Shown in pieces: positions 1 to 5,291 of a DNA stretch of 7,883 nucleotides. Source of the stretch: Synechococcales cyanobacterium PMM_0085 (GTDB lineage Bacteria; Cyanobacteriota; Cyanobacteriia; Elainellales; Elainellaceae). Position numbers and translations under genes: made by a program. Below the pieces are notes generated by a model that was given only the letters and a program-made list of their open reading frames with translations, did no database searches and had not been told where the DNA came from. The stretch covers positions 1 to 7,883 of the forward strand of contig CASBQJ010000569.1 in assembly GCA_949127705.1 (NCBI GenBank), read 5' to 3'. How positions within the stretch are numbered: the first letter of the stretch is position 1; the number at the start of each line of letters is the position of its first letter.

Positions 1-40
1 ATATAGCGCGTTTAAGTAAAGCATCTAAGTTACTTAACTG

Positions 41-124
41 TTCGTTTTCGGGGTATCGAACCCCTCAACTCACGCGGGATGTCCGTGTATCCCGACGCTC
101 ATCCGGGTACAGATAGAGCCCGGG
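41..124 (-). other. tRNA-like structured element (possible decayed tRNA or small RNA)
   Basis: On the minus strand this stretch can fold into three arms in the order of a tRNA cloverleaf. GCTC pairs with GAGC (116-119 with 97-100) like a D stem, but its loop is too long. CGGGAT pairs with ATCCCG (89-94 with 75-80) around an 8-base loop, like an anticodon arm. GGGG pairs with CCCC (61-64 with 50-53) around the loop TTCGATA, which matches the conserved T-loop pattern. No acceptor stem can be formed: the bases after the T arm (GAAAACG) have no partner upstream. A competing hairpin, CCGGG with CCCGG (103-107 with 119-123), overlaps the D-like arm. I therefore do not call it a working tRNA. It could be a tRNA remnant, a structured small RNA, or part of the fabF 3' untranslated region. 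Confidence 0.3.
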
Positions 125-167
125 ACTTACGGCCTCCCAAACCCACCATTAGTTAAAATTGAATAAG

Positions 168-193
168 TTTTGAGTTGACCGCCTCACTCAAAA
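168..193 (-). terminator. Hairpin downstream of fabF, weak terminator candidate
   Basis: TTTTGAGT at 168-175 and ACTCAAAA at 186-193 form a perfect 8 bp stem with a 10-base loop, starting 32 bp beyond the fabF stop codon. The stem is A/T-rich. On the minus strand it is followed by a T-rich but interrupted stretch (CTTATTCAATTTT), so it is only a fair candidate for the end of the acpP-fabF transcript. Confidence 0.35.
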
Positions 194-225
194 TCCAAAA
201 CTAGGAACTTAAAACTCCCTGATTC

Positions 226-1482
226 CTATCTATATTTTCTAAAGGCCAAGGTGACGTTGTGTCCGCCAAACCCAAAGGAATTAGATAGGGCTACCTCAAC
301 GGGTTGCTCGCGGCTGTGGTGGGCAATGTAGTCTAAATCGCAAGCCTCGTCGGGGTGCTCCAAGTTAATGGTGGGAGGAACGCGATCGCCTTCTACTGCC
401 ATGGCAGTAGCCACCGCCTCAATCCCCCCAGAACCACCCAGTAAATGACCCGTCATCGACTTCGTTGAGCTAATGGCAACGTTGTAGGCATGGTCACCCA
501 ACGCCTTCTTGATGGCCGCCGTCTCGGTCGAGTCGTTGGCTGGAGTGCTAGTGCCGTGAGCATTGATGTAGCTGATATCTTCAGGCACGAGTCCGGCATC
601 TTTCATCGCTAGCTGCATTGCCCGCGCAGCTCCTTCACCCCCCGGTACCGGAGACGTAATGTGATAGGCATCACAGGTCATGCCATAGCCGACAATTTCG
701 GCATAGATGTGAGCACCCCGACTCAGAGCGTGCTCTAGCTCCTCTAAAACCAAAATTCCAGCGCCTTCACCCATGACAAACCCGTCGCGATCGCGATCGA
801 ACGGGCGACAGGCATGGGCGGGATCGTCATTGCGAGTGGAGAGCGCTTTGGCTGAGGCAAACCCAGCAAACGCTAGTGGTGTGATTGCCGCTTCAGTGCC
901 GCCGCAAACCATGGCTTGGGCATACCCCCGTTGCAGCAGGCGAAAGGCATCACCAATGGCATTTGAGCCGGCGGCACAGGCCGTCACGGTGCAGTTATTG
1001 GGACCTTTGGCACCGATATGAATGGCAGTCAACCCCGCTGCCATGTTGGCAATCATCATGGGCACGGTGAACGGGCTGCACCGATCTGGACCTCGCGTTA
1101 GGCAGATCTCTTGCTGATCTTCCATCACTTTTAAGCCGCCAATGCCAGTCCCGATCAGGGTGCCAACCTGTTCTGCATTCAAATCATTAATCACAAACTT
1201 GGCGTTGGCCAGTGCCTGTTTGCTGGCCGCAACGGCAAACTGAGCAAAGCGATCCATCCGCTTGGCGTCTTTGCGCTCCATATACGCATGGGGGTCAAAC
1301 CCTTTGACTTCACCCGCAATCCGGCAGTCGTGGCGAGATGCATCGAACAAGGTGATGCGATCGATCCCATTTTGCCCGCTCAGTAGCCCATCCCAATATT
1401 CAGTTTGAGTGTTGCCGATCGGGGTGATTGCACCCAGACCTGTAATTACAACACGCTTAAATTCAACACCCAAAGTTGTCAT
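226..1482 (-). CDS. fabF: 3-oxoacyl-[acyl-carrier-protein] synthase II (KAS II)
   Basis: Condensing enzyme of type II fatty acid elongation. It joins malonyl-ACP to a growing acyl-ACP with loss of CO2 in the cytosol, and KAS II usually handles the longer chains. The 418-residue product has the usual FabF length. The Cys-His-His triad is visible: Cys169 in TACAAGS, His309 in NAHGTSTP and His346 in KSMTGHLLGG. The N-terminal RVVITGLGAITPIGNT and C-terminal NSFGFGGHN motifs are also typical. I chose the ATG at 1482 because the family start lies there; an open frame runs 12 codons further to a TTG at 1518, but those residues do not look like FabF. No good Shine-Dalgarno precedes the ATG. The gene lies 172 bp after acpP, and this ACP-condensing enzyme pairing is common in bacteria. 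No defect is seen. Confidence 0.97.
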   Translation of the reverse strand: MTTLGVEFKRVVITGLGAITPIGNTQTEYWDGLLSGQNGIDRITLFDASRHDCRIAGEVKGFDPHAYMERKDAKRMDRFAQFAVAASKQALANAKFVINDLNAEQVGTLIGTGIGGLKVMEDQQEICLTRGPDRCSPFTVPMMIANMAAGLTAIHIGAKGPNNCTVTACAAGSNAIGDAFRLLQRGYAQAMVCGGTEAAITPLAFAGFASAKALSTRNDDPAHACRPFDRDRDGFVMGEGAGILVLEELEHALSRGAHIYAEIVGYGMTCDAYHITSPVPGGEGAARAMQLAMKDAGLVPEDISYINAHGTSTPANDSTETAAIKKALGDHAYNVAISSTKSMTGHLLGGSGGIEAVATAMAVEGDRVPPTINLEHPDEACDLDYIAHHSREQPVEVALSNSFGFGGHNVTLAFRKYR

Positions 1483-1654
1483 GGCGCAGATTCGAGGGTT
1501 TAAACACCCAGAATGCAAAATAGTTAAGAGTCAGAGAGCTTGAAAATACTCAGCTCAAAGAGTGGAAGACAGGGAGTTGGCAGAAATAGCGCGTTTAGCA
1601 TCTTGCAATGCCAAAACCCAACAGCCTACAGTGCCCTGCCTTCGTTAAATTGGC

Positions 1655-1900
1655 TTAAACAGCGACTTTCTGTTTAATGTAATCTACGGCTGCTTGAACA
1701 GTCCCGATGCCTTCTGCCGCTTCATCAGGAATTTCGATATCGAATTCTTCTTCCAGAGCCATCACCAGTTCAACAGTATCTAGAGAGTCAGCGCCCAAAT
1801 CGTTAGCAAAGCTAGATTCTGGGGCAACCTCTGTCTCTTCCACACTCAACTGTTCGGAGACAATTTTCCGAACTTTCTGCAAAATGTCATCTTGGCTCAT
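1655..1900 (-). CDS. acpP: Acyl carrier protein
   Basis: Small acidic carrier that holds growing fatty acyl chains on a 4'-phosphopantetheine arm and delivers them to the FabF, FabG, FabZ and FabI enzymes. The 81-residue product has normal length. The arm attaches to Ser39 in the LGADSLDTVELVMALEEEF motif, which is the classic ACP helix II signature. The C-terminal helix TVQAAVDYIKQK is also typical. The start is well supported: an AGGAAGGA Shine-Dalgarno (1907-1914 on this strand) sits 6 bases before the ATG. fabF follows 172 bp downstream, so the two are probably co-transcribed. The leader contains a perfect hairpin and a short ORF overlapping this start codon; both are listed separately. 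Confidence 0.98.
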   Translation of the reverse strand: MSQDDILQKVRKIVSEQLSVEETEVAPESSFANDLGADSLDTVELVMALEEEFDIEIPDEAAEGIGTVQAAVDYIKQKVAV

Positions 1901-2022
1901 GAATGTTCCTTCCTACTCGACGCCCGTGCAATCTTAAGCAATACACGCTCTGCCTCTACCCGCACCTCACTAGTCGTCAGCGTTGGCTGACGTTTCGTAA
2001 AATTTAGTCTGGTTTTTGGCAT
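1897..2022 (-). CDS. Possible 41-residue leader ORF overlapping acpP start
   Basis: An ATG at 2022 opens a 41-codon frame whose TGA stop overlaps the acpP start codon as ATGA, the arrangement typical of translational coupling. The predicted peptide is basic (starting MPKTRLNFTKRQP, ending SSRKEHS) and I recognise no family. GGAGG lies only one base before the ATG, which is too close for a good ribosome site, and an in-frame TAA lies just upstream. An open frame of this length arises by chance fairly often. acpP also has a strong ribosome site of its own, so coupling is not required. I list it as a possibility only. Confidence 0.2.
   Translation of the reverse strand: MPKTRLNFTKRQPTLTTSEVRVEAERVLLKIARASSRKEHS
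1975..1992 (-). promoter_or_regulatory. Perfect 7 bp hairpin in the acpP leader
   Basis: CGTCAGC and GCTGACG flank a 4-base loop (GTTG on the plus strand, CAAC in the minus-strand transcript). The hairpin lies 75-92 bases before the acpP ATG, inside the likely 5' untranslated region. No T-run follows it on the minus strand. It could be an RNA structure affecting stability or translation, or a DNA operator. On the plus strand it is followed by TTTCGTAAAATTT, but no plus-strand gene here needs a terminator. Confidence 0.4.
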
Positions 2023-2028
2023 TCCTCC

Positions 2029-2036
2029 ATATTATC
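2029..2036 (-). promoter_or_regulatory. Possible -10 element for acpP-fabF
   Basis: The minus strand reads GATAATAT here, about 130 bases before the acpP ATG, giving a GATAAT or TAATAT match to a sigma-70 type -10 box. No convincing -35 lies 16-18 bases upstream; the best-placed hexamer is CAACAT. Transcription starting from it would put the leader hairpin in the RNA. Confidence 0.25.
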
Positions 2037-2064
2037 TGAAAGCGTGACAAGTGATGTTGTTGTG

Positions 2065-2086
2065 AAAAATGAGCCAGTGATGCTCA
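2065..2086 (-). terminator. Short-stem terminator after the ABC permease
   Basis: On the minus strand TGAGC and GCTCA pair around a 7-base loop and are followed at once by TTTTT. The structure begins 1 base after the permease stop codon. The 5 bp stem is short, but the T-run is in the right place for a factor-independent terminator separating the apt-permease transcript from acpP. Confidence 0.45.
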
Positions 2087-2087
2087 A

Positions 2088-3149
2088 TTAGTTGATGTTA
2101 GAAAGCTTAATCCGAGGGTCTACTAGCTTGAGCAGCAAGTCGGCCAGGAGATTGCCTACAATCAGCATCACGGCACCCATCATCAGGCTGGCCATCACCA
2201 AATACAGGTCTTGGGCGGTGACAGCTTGCAAGGTGAGTTTTCCGAGACCGGGCCAGTTAAAAAACGTTTCGGTAATAAAAGCCCCTCCTAAGAGGCTAGC
2301 AAATTCAAACCCGAGTAGGGTAATTAGGGGGTTAATGGCATTGCGCAGGGCGTGGACGTAGATCACTCGGTTTTCGGGTAAGCCTTTGGCGCGGGCAGTT
2401 TGAATATAATCTTGCCGCAGAACGTCAAGCAGTTCGCCGCGTGTAATCCGCTGCAACCCAGCAAACCCAGTAATGCTAAGGGCGATCGTGGGCAAGATCA
2501 TATGCCAGCCAATATCGAGCAGCTTGCCCAAGGGGTTTAAATCGGCGTGGTTGATGCTGGTCATGCCACCCACCGGGAATAGCGGGGACAGGGCTTGGGC
2601 GATAAACAGCAGCAGCAATCCGGTAATTAGGGTGGGAAAGCCCTGCCCAATGTAGCTCAGCACCCGGAAGATTCGATCGATCTGTTGATTTTGGTTGACC
2701 GCTCCCACGATGCCCAAGGGAATGGCGATCGCCCATGTAATCGCTAGAGACGCCACCGCCAGCAGCAGCGTGGCAAACATCCGCTCCCAGAGCAAATCAG
2801 TCACCGGGCGCTGGTAGGCAAAACTCACGCCAAAGTTACCATGGGTCACAATTTCCTTAAGCCACAGCCAATATTGCTGAAGGACAGGCTGGTCTAGGCC
2901 AAACTGCTCCCTAAAGGCTTTAAGCGTCTCTGCCGAAATCCGAGGATCTTGACGAAAGGAGTCGAGAAAATCCCCTGGTGCCAGTTGAATGATCAAGAAA
3001 CTCAGAGCCGAAGCTAGCAATAGAGTGAATGCGCCTTGCAGCACCCGCTTGACCACATAGGCAAAGGTTTCGCCCCTGACTGCGTCCAGAATCCATCTGC
3101 CGACAGCTTGGAGCCGCCGTTGATTTGAGGAAGATTTGCTAGAAGCCAT
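2088..3149 (-). CDS. OppB/DppB-type ABC transporter permease
   Basis: Inner-membrane permease subunit of a peptide/nickel-type ABC importer (binding-protein-dependent transport, BPD_transp_1 family). At 353 residues it has normal length. A hydrophilic N-terminus is followed by a first membrane helix at about 35-57, the LAPGD and FGLDQP motifs typical of DppB/OppB, and helices near 126-149, 163-185, 216-233, 272-293 and 315-343. The cytoplasmic EAA loop that docks on the ATPase is at about 247-268 (DYIQTARAKGLPENRV). The C-terminus has the usual LVDPRIK. The ATG is 10 bp after the apt stop, so co-transcription is likely; a true Shine-Dalgarno is not obvious. The second permease, ATPases and binding protein are absent from this window, so substrate cannot be inferred and no gene symbol is given. 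Confidence 0.92.
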   Translation of the reverse strand: MASSKSSSNQRRLQAVGRWILDAVRGETFAYVVKRVLQGAFTLLLASALSFLIIQLAPGDFLDSFRQDPRISAETLKAFREQFGLDQPVLQQYWLWLKEIVTHGNFGVSFAYQRPVTDLLWERMFATLLLAVASLAITWAIAIPLGIVGAVNQNQQIDRIFRVLSYIGQGFPTLITGLLLLFIAQALSPLFPVGGMTSINHADLNPLGKLLDIGWHMILPTIALSITGFAGLQRITRGELLDVLRQDYIQTARAKGLPENRVIYVHALRNAINPLITLLGFEFASLLGGAFITETFFNWPGLGKLTLQAVTAQDLYLVMASLMMGAVMLIVGNLLADLLLKLVDPRIKLSNIN

Positions 3150-3171
3150 TAATATTCCACTAATATTCCAC
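3150..3171. repeat. 11 bp perfect tandem duplication at the apt-permease junction
   Basis: TAATATTCCAC occurs twice in a row (3150-3160 and 3161-3171). The apt stop codon straddles the boundary between the copies. With a single copy, apt would end V-E-Y-stop using TAA in the overlap TAATG with the permease start, so the duplication seems to have separated two genes that once overlapped. Confidence 0.85.
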
Positions 3172-3672
3172 CAGCGTCACGATGGGGACATCGGGCAGCT
3201 TTTTGCGTCCTTCTAGCCCCGTTAGCTCAATAATGAACCCAAACCCAGCTAGTTCACAACCCATTTGCGCTAGCAGTTGAGCCGTCGCGGCGGCGGTACC
3301 GCCCGTGGCAATTACATCGTCGATAATTAGCACCCGTGCCGGGGGGGCGGCGGCGTCCTGGTGAATTTCTAGTTTGTCAGTGCCATATTCCAATTCATAC
3401 TCGACACAATAAACCGGAGCAGGCAGCTTTCCAGGTTTACGAACCGGCAGGAATCCGGCGTTGAGCTTATAGGCCAAGGGTGCGCCAAAGATAAATCCGC
3501 GCGACTCCATGCCAATGACAAAATCTACATTTAAGCCACTACATTTCTCGGCCATGGTATCGATGGTGCAGCGCAATCCCTCCGCATCGCGCAGCAGCGT
3601 CGTAATGTCCCGAAACATAATGCCGGGTTTGGGAAAGTCGGGAATATCGCGAATTAAGGATTTAAGATCCAT
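3160..3672 (-). CDS. apt: Adenine phosphoribosyltransferase
   Basis: Purine salvage enzyme that converts adenine and PRPP to AMP and pyrophosphate in the cytosol. The product is 170 residues, the usual length. The PRPP-binding motif VLIIDDVIATGGTA is at residues 114-127. The N-terminal DIPDFPKPGIMFRDITTLL and the GMESRGFIFGAPLA segment are characteristic of Apt. I chose the ATG at 3672 because homology begins there; the frame stays open another 50 codons into the repeat array and the end of corA, but the encoded residues are low complexity. The bases before the ATG are C/T-rich on the coding strand, so no Shine-Dalgarno is present. The gene lies between corA (85 bp upstream) and the ABC permease (10 bp downstream). 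Confidence 0.96.
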   Translation of the reverse strand: MDLKSLIRDIPDFPKPGIMFRDITTLLRDAEGLRCTIDTMAEKCSGLNVDFVIGMESRGFIFGAPLAYKLNAGFLPVRKPGKLPAPVYCVEYELEYGTDKLEIHQDAAAPPARVLIIDDVIATGGTAAATAQLLAQMGCELAGFGFIIELTGLEGRKKLPDVPIVTLVEY

Positions 3673-3727
3673 GGGGAAGGATGAGGGATGAAGGGGGAAG
3701 GATGAGGGATGAAGGATGAGGGTAGGG
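3672..3727. repeat. Heptamer tandem repeat array (STRR-like) abutting apt start
   Basis: Eight phased heptamers run from the apt start codon into the gap. From 3679 they read GGATGAG, GGATGAA, GGGGGAA, GGATGAG, GGATGAA, GGATGAG, GGTAGGG, preceded by TGGGGAA at 3672. The 20-mer GGGGAAGGATGAGGGATGAA recurs exactly at 3673 and 3694, a period of 21. On the coding strand the units read CTCATCC or TTCATCC. Short tandemly repeated repetitive (STRR) heptamers are known in filamentous cyanobacteria; assigning this array to that class is by resemblance. Confidence 0.85.
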
Positions 3728-3757
3728 TTGGCCTTAGAGCTAAGGGGTTGAAGCGGA

Positions 3758-4960
3758 TTATTCTTTGATGCCGGAGAAGTTGGAAAACCAGCCGCGTCTC
3801 CAGAAGTAAAAAATAATACCAAAGGCGACCGCTAGCATCACTGCCCAGCATAGGGGATAGCCCAGGTACCAATTCAGCTCTGGCATATTGTAAGGCGATT
3901 TTGCCGTATTAAAGTTCATGCCATACACTCCAACAATGAACGTCAGAGGAATGAAGATGGAGGAAATAAGCGTGAGCAGTTTCATCACTTCATTCATGCG
4001 GTTGCCTACAGAGGAAACATAGACGTCCATTAAACTGGATGCCACCTCTCGATACGTTTCTACCATATCTAGAACCTGTACGGCATGGTCATAACAATCT
4101 CTGAGGTAGATGCGGACTTCGTCGGACAGCAAGTCTTCGCTATCTCGAATCAAAACGCTAATGGCATCTCGCATCGGCCAAATCGATCGCCGCAGGTTCA
4201 ACAAGTCGCGTTTTAGGCTGTGAATTTTTTCTAACGATTGTTGGGTTGGTTTAGTCACGACTTCGCTTTCCAACTCTTCTAAATCTTCGCCATAGGCTTC
4301 GAGCACTGGAAAAAAGCCGTCGATAATGGAGTCGAGTAAACAGTACATGAGGTAGTCGGCTCCCCGCGCTCGGATGACGCCCTTACTCAGCCGAATTCTC
4401 TCCCGGACTGGCCCAAACGAATCATATTCGGGTTCTTCTTGCACGGTTAATAAATAGTTTTTTGTCAGAATAAAACTGACTTGCTCGGTGAAAAACCCTC
4501 GACCCATGTCTTTTAGGATGACCATGCGGGTAATAATCAGCAGTTGCCCGTCATATTCTTCTACCTTAGGCCGCTGGGGAACATTGACGACATCTTCTAA
4601 TACCAGGGGATGCAAATTGAACACAGTTCCCAATCGCTGCAACACGTCTTCACTGCCCAACCCCTTAACATCGACCCAAGAAACAGACGTGGAATCTAGA
4701 TGAGGAGCACATTCTTCGGGTTCGTTAATGGGTACGCGGGTAGCATCGGTTTCGGAATAGTCAATCAGCGTAATGACGGGTGGGGGAGCATCGTCTTCAA
4801 TGTTGAGCGTTCCCGGTAGCGCCCCTGGCTCATGATACGAATAGCCCAAGTAGGGCACGTCGTCATCGTCGTCTACATCAGCGGTGGCTGTAGGAAAAAC
4901 GGGGATTCTGGCGGTGGCTTGATTGGGTTTTGACGAGGAGTGAGAGTGTTTGATTGCCAT
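3758..4960 (-). CDS. corA: CorA-family magnesium/cobalt transporter
   Basis: Pentameric inner-membrane channel for Mg2+ (often Co2+ or Ni2+ too). The 400-residue product is longer than many CorA proteins because of an N-terminal extension rich in Ser and Asp, including the acidic run DVDDDDDV at 28-35. A long cytoplasmic domain with a helical, charged stretch follows (about 200-325). Two C-terminal membrane helices lie at about 328-346 and 366-386. The signature YGMNF is at 346-350, at the end of the first helix, as in all active CorA channels. A basic C-terminal tail (RRGWF) follows the second helix. The ATG has no strong ribosome site. guaA ends 331 bp upstream, and that gap holds several repeats and DnaA-like boxes. 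Ion specificity cannot be told from sequence. Confidence 0.95.
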   Translation of the reverse strand: MAIKHSHSSSKPNQATARIPVFPTATADVDDDDDVPYLGYSYHEPGALPGTLNIEDDAPPPVITLIDYSETDATRVPINEPEECAPHLDSTSVSWVDVKGLGSEDVLQRLGTVFNLHPLVLEDVVNVPQRPKVEEYDGQLLIITRMVILKDMGRGFFTEQVSFILTKNYLLTVQEEPEYDSFGPVRERIRLSKGVIRARGADYLMYCLLDSIIDGFFPVLEAYGEDLEELESEVVTKPTQQSLEKIHSLKRDLLNLRRSIWPMRDAISVLIRDSEDLLSDEVRIYLRDCYDHAVQVLDMVETYREVASSLMDVYVSSVGNRMNEVMKLLTLISSIFIPLTFIVGVYGMNFNTAKSPYNMPELNWYLGYPLCWAVMLAVAFGIIFYFWRRGWFSNFSGIKE

Positions 4961-5029
4961 GTCGATTACACAACCTTAGCGATGACCAGACCTGTGTAAA
5001 ATTGTGCACTGTTTTTGGGAAGGTTGCCT

Positions 5030-5093
5030 AGGTACAGCAAGTTTTCCACAGATACAGCAAGTTTTCCACAGGCTGCTGTGGAAAACTAGTACC
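5030..5093. repeat. Tandem and inverted repeat with three TTTTCCACA (DnaA) boxes
   Basis: A 20 bp unit, TACAGCAAGTTTTCCACAGA, is at 5033-5052 and repeats at 5053-5072 with one change. The second copy continues into a perfect inverted repeat: AGTTTTCCACAG (5060-5071), loop GCTG, CTGTGGAAAACT (5076-5087). Outer AGGTAC (5030-5035) and GTACCT (5089-5094, overlapping the end) also pair. Each arm contains TTTTCCACA, the DnaA box described in Synechococcus: plus strand at 5042-5050 and 5062-5070, minus strand at 5077-5085. A one-mismatch copy (TTTTACACA) is on the minus strand at 4993-5001. Confidence 0.8.
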
Positions 5094-5101
5094 TATGTAC
5101 A
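5088..5101. promoter_or_regulatory. LexA-box-like motif
   Basis: The sequence AGTACCTATGTACA fits the cyanobacterial LexA consensus as I recall it, RGTACNNNDGTWCB, at 13 of 14 positions (the last base fails). The reverse strand also fits 13 of 14. It lies about 128 bp before the corA start codon, next to the DnaA-box palindrome and partly overlapping its outer arm. A single near-match could be chance. Confidence 0.25.
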
Positions 5102-5155
5102 AGCTGGTAGCTAGGAGATTTTAGTATAGGCCAGTAGTCTGAGGCGTAAATCTGC

Positions 5156-5213
5156 CTACCGTTCGTAGTGCAGGCTTCCAGCCTGCGCGGGCAAGATGCC
5201 CACACTACGGTAG
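5156..5213. repeat. Palindromic repeat with two inner hairpins
   Basis: Outer arms GTAGTG (5165-5170) and CACTAC (5203-5208), extended by CTACC (5156-5160) and GGTAG (5209-5213), enclose two smaller hairpins. One is GCAGGC-ttcca-GCCTGC (5170-5186) and the other GGGC-aagat-GCCC (5189-5201). I recognise this GCAGGCTTCCAGCCTGC / GGGCATCTTGCCC pattern as a common dispersed intergenic element of cyanobacterial genomes. It encodes nothing. Confidence 0.7.
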
Positions 5214-5234
5214 CTAAACTTGCGCCGTCTTCTA

Positions 5235-5259
5235 CTAGGGTGGGCATTGCCCACCCTAG
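5235..5259. repeat. GGGTGGGC palindrome downstream of guaA
   Basis: CTAGGGTGGGC (5235-5245) and GCCCACCCTAG (5249-5259) form a perfect 11 bp stem around ATT. It sits 33 bp after the guaA stop codon. Elements of this GGGTGGGCATTGCCCACCC type are widespread in cyanobacterial intergenic DNA. The stem is strong enough to stop or protect the guaA transcript, but no T-run follows on the minus strand, so it is not a classic terminator. Confidence 0.7.
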
Positions 5260-5291
5260 AGCAGGGTTGCTATGGGAGGTTCACGGCCACT

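Noticed and set aside
50..119. A functional tRNA gene at 41-124
   Set aside because: There is no acceptor stem, the D-like loop is too long and the anticodon-like loop has eight bases, so only a tRNA-like element is claimed.
773..1070. Plus-strand open frames of 61-82 codons opposite fabF
   Set aside because: They lie wholly antisense to a strongly supported fabF, show no recognisable domains, and are explained by the codon bias of the real gene.
3672..3727. CRISPR array
   Set aside because: The units are contiguous 7-mers with no spacers.
3654..3872. Frame running through the heptamer array (HPSS-type repeats)
   Set aside because: The heptamers contain no stop codon in any minus frame, so open frames here are automatic. 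The sequence overlaps the ends of corA and apt.
5030..5094. Main chromosomal replication origin
   Set aside because: There are only three perfect boxes, no clear AT-rich unwinding stretch beside them, and no dnaA or dnaN gene in the window.
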